Origin: Streptomyces sp. RKND-216
GTDB lineage: Bacteria > Actinomycetota > Actinomycetes > Streptomycetales > Streptomycetaceae
NCBI RefSeq assembly: GCF_004795255.1
Contig: NZ_SSBQ01000002.1
Coordinates: 291,001 to 355,000, forward strand
Direction of reading: 5' to 3'
DNA: 64,000 nt
Part shown: piece after piece, positions 62,286-64,000 of the stretch
How the letters are laid out: each line of letters starts with the position of its first letter
Position numbering within the stretch: the stretch's first letter is position 1
The notes under the pieces: generated by a model
Told to the model about the DNA's origin: nothing
Seen by the model: the letters and a program-made list of their open reading frames with translations, nothing else
Database searches by the model: none
Translations under genes and position numbers: made by a program

Positions 62286-63308
62286 TCACGCCTTCGAGCC
62301 GCCCACGGTCTCGCGCACGGCCCGCAGCGACTCCCTGAGCGAGCCCATCGTCGCCAGCACGGCTGTGGGCTCGTACCCGCAGTGCGCCATGCAGTTGGCG
62401 CACCGCGCGTCGCGGCCGCGGCCGTACGCCTCCCAGTCGGTCTCCTCCACCAGCTCGCGGTAGGTGGCCACATAGCCGTCGCTCATCAGGTAGCAGGGGC
62501 GCTGCCAGCCGAAGAGGGAGTAGTTGGGGATCGCCCACGCGGTGCAGGGGAAGTCGGCCCGGCCTTCCAGGAAGTCGAGGAAGAGCGGGCTGTGGTTGAG
62601 CCGCCAGCGGCGGCGGTTGCCGCCCGCGAAGGCCTTCCGGAAGAGCGCGCGGGTCTGCTCAACGCCCAGGAAGTGGTCCTGATCGGGTGCCTTCTCGTAG
62701 GCATAGGCGGGCGAGATCATCATCTCGTCGACCCGCAGCTCGTCGTTGAGGTAGTCGAGCACGTCCACGACGGTCTGCGGGGTGTCGGTGTTGAAGAACG
62801 TCGAGTTGGTGGTGACTCGGAAGCCGCGCCGCTGGGCCTCCCTGATCGCGGCCACCGCCTCGTCGAAGACGCCCTCCTTGGCCACCGAGGCGTCGTGGCG
62901 CTCACGGAGCCCGTCGATGTGCACCGCGAACGCGAAGTACGGCGACGGCGTGAAGAGGTCCATCTTCTTGCGCAGCAGCATCGCGTTGGTGCACAGGAAG
63001 ACGTACTTGCGGCGGGCGACGAGCTGCCGCACGATCTCGCCGATCTGCGGGTGCATCAGCGGCTCGCCGCCCGCGATCGACACCATCGGCGCGCCCGACT
63101 CCAGGACCGCACCGACCGCCTGCGCGACCGGCATGCGCTGCTTGAGCACGCCCGCCGGATGCTGGATCTTGCCGCAGCCCTCGCAGGCCAGGTTGCAGGC
63201 GTAGAGCGGCTCCAGTTCGACGATCAGCGGGAACTTGTCCCGCCTGCGGAGCTTCTGTTGGGCCAGGTAGGTGCCGATGCGGACGGTCTGACGGAGCGGC
63301 ATGGCCAT
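62286..63308 (-). CDS. hpnH: Adenosyl-hopene transferase HpnH (radical SAM)
   Basis: 340 residues from ATG 63308 (GGAGGTGAG upstream). Radical-SAM motif ACNLACEGCGKIQHP (Cys38, Cys42, Cys45) and SAM-binding VSIAGGEPLMHPQI. Adds a 5'-deoxyadenosyl group to diploptene to make adenosylhopane, the first step to C35 hopanoids. A C-terminal cysteine-rich region (RDARCANCMAHCGYEP) belongs to the family. Six bases downstream of hpnG in the same operon. Confidence 0.96.
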   Translation of the reverse strand: MAMPLRQTVRIGTYLAQQKLRRRDKFPLIVELEPLYACNLACEGCGKIQHPAGVLKQRMPVAQAVGAVLESGAPMVSIAGGEPLMHPQIGEIVRQLVARRKYVFLCTNAMLLRKKMDLFTPSPYFAFAVHIDGLRERHDASVAKEGVFDEAVAAIREAQRRGFRVTTNSTFFNTDTPQTVVDVLDYLNDELRVDEMMISPAYAYEKAPDQDHFLGVEQTRALFRKAFAGGNRRRWRLNHSPLFLDFLEGRADFPCTAWAIPNYSLFGWQRPCYLMSDGYVATYRELVEETDWEAYGRGRDARCANCMAHCGYEPTAVLATMGSLRESLRAVRETVGGSKA

Positions 63309-63314
63309 GGCGGC

Positions 63315-64000
63315 TCACCTCCGGGAGAGCGGCAGGGATCGGTGCCAGGCGAGGAGCGCCGGCAGCAGGGTGCACAGGACACGGAATGCCGATATTCCTC
63401 CCCGCAGCGTCCCGATCCGCAGCAGCTCGTGCCCGGGAGCGTCCACCACCACCCGTACGGCGGTCACCGGGCGGTCCCGGGCGCCACGGACGGCGGCGCC
63501 CAGGGACGCGGCGGACTCCATGTCCACGGCGACCGCTCCGGTACGGCGCAGCGCGGCGCGCCGCCCCCCGCGCACGACGTGGTCGGATCCGGCGATCGGG
63601 CCGGTGTGGACGGTGCCGAGCTCCGCCAGGGCCCGGGCGAGCGGCGTGTTTCCGGTGCACGGGGTGCGGCCGGCGGCGTCGCGGGTCTCGTCGGCGAGGA
63701 CCAGGTCGCCGGGGCGCATCCCGGGCAGCAGCCCGGCGCAGAACCCCGCGGCGACCACGGCGGTGCCGCCCGGTACCGGCTCGTCCCGCAGGGCCCGCGC
63801 CAGGGCACCGCGGGCGGCCGCGGGGCCCATGCCGGTGCGGAGCACCGTCACGGGACCCGGGCCGACAGCGGTGCCGGTGCGGCGGGTCAGCGCGAACCGT
63901 TCGACGCCGAGCGCGCAGGCGACCAGCAGGGGCGCGGCGGCAGGCAGCCGGGTGCCCGCCCCGGGCGGCGGGGCGGGCACGGGACCGGGCCGCCCGTTCA
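63315..64000 (-). CDS. hpnG: Adenosylhopane nucleosidase HpnG, start at right edge
   Basis: About 228 residues visible. Phosphorylase superfamily: LLVACALGVERFAL, TVLRTGMGPAAARGAL, VVAAGFCAGLLPGMRPGDLV and the purine/ribose site VAVDMESAASLGAAVRG (MES). Removes adenine from adenosylhopane to give phosphoribohopane or ribosylhopane. The frame is open to the last base and the end reads (a)TGAACGGG, so the true start is probably ATG one base beyond the window, overlapping the stop of the preceding gene (expected to be squalene-hopene cyclase) as ATGA. GTG 63980 is the first start inside. Confidence 0.9.
   Translation of the reverse strand, partial: NGRPGPVPAPPPGAGTRLPAAAPLLVACALGVERFALTRRTGTAVGPGPVTVLRTGMGPAAARGALARALRDEPVPGGTAVVAAGFCAGLLPGMRPGDLVLADETRDAAGRTPCTGNTPLARALAELGTVHTGPIAGSDHVVRGGRRAALRRTGAVAVDMESAASLGAAVRGARDRPVTAVRVVVDAPGHELLRIGTLRGGISAFRVLCTLLPALLAWHRSLPLSRR

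Overview
The window looks like a Streptomyces chromosome segment. G+C is very high throughout, GTG starts and ATGA/GTGA gene overlaps are common, and there are two in-frame TTA codons. Several families typical of Streptomyces are present: a conservon (cvnA-B-C plus P450), DUF6479, DUF6227, DUF5709, DUF6343, DUF574 methyltransferase, a split LigD, an Rpf protein and hopanoid genes. I cannot name a species. I see no rRNA, tRNA or CRISPR array.

Layout. (1) 1-5.1 kb: apparent edge of a secondary-metabolite locus, with a fatty-acyl-AMP ligase running off the left edge, a TTA-containing SDR with degenerate active site, a methyltransferase, tryptophan 2,3-dioxygenase and an orphan LuxR regulator. 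(2) 5.4-11.3 kb: a TlpA/CcdA thiol-redox pair, then several reduced genes (truncated DinB fused by overlap to a VOC gene, an HTH-only NarL-type remnant, a sugar-binding lipoprotein without permeases) and an OsmC protein. (3) 11.5-21.7 kb: a DHA2 exporter, an NAD-binding/DUF2867 protein, MarR with a clear palindromic operator facing an MMPL transporter, and a photoprotection group (CPD-type photolyase, FAD oxidoreductase, FeS-type cryptochrome/photolyase). (4) 21.7-22.6 kb: a decayed IS110-family insertion. (5) 22.7-25.9 kb: saccharopine-dehydrogenase-like enzyme, amino-acid permease and universal stress protein. (6) 26.3-37.5 kb: a stress island around a SigB/SigF-type sigma factor. Several genes here carry GTTT-N15/16-(G)GGTAC-like promoters set 9-10 bases before the start codon, which implies leaderless sigma-B-type transcripts. 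Within it, an F420 oxidoreductase / YbdK-type ligase / heme-oxygenase-like diiron enzyme operon converges on a CDGSH / HemK2-like methyltransferase operon, and both have the same promoter type. (7) 37.8-45.5 kb: AlkB, Tat-exported neutral ceramidase, an ATP-dependent ligase divergent from a LigD-type polymerase, and PsuG without PsuK. (8) 45.5-53.4 kb: LCP cell-wall ligase, DUF6227 coupled to a sulfatase, an Rpf-LysM-M23 wall hydrolase, and further genes with sigma-B-like promoters. (9) 53.6-61.1 kb: a methyltransferase coupled to a PAS-GGDEF-EAL protein, a hydrolase, and a conservon that lacks the CvnD GTPase and has a P450 with ExxW in place of ExxR. (10) 61.4-64 kb: a tyrosine phosphatase and the hopanoid genes hpnH and hpnG, hpnG running into the right edge.

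The most interesting candidate system is the sigma-B-type module at 30-37 kb (F420 oxidoreductase, YbdK ligase, diiron oxidase, CDGSH protein, methyltransferase, epimerase, sigma factor). The next is the conservon without its GTPase.
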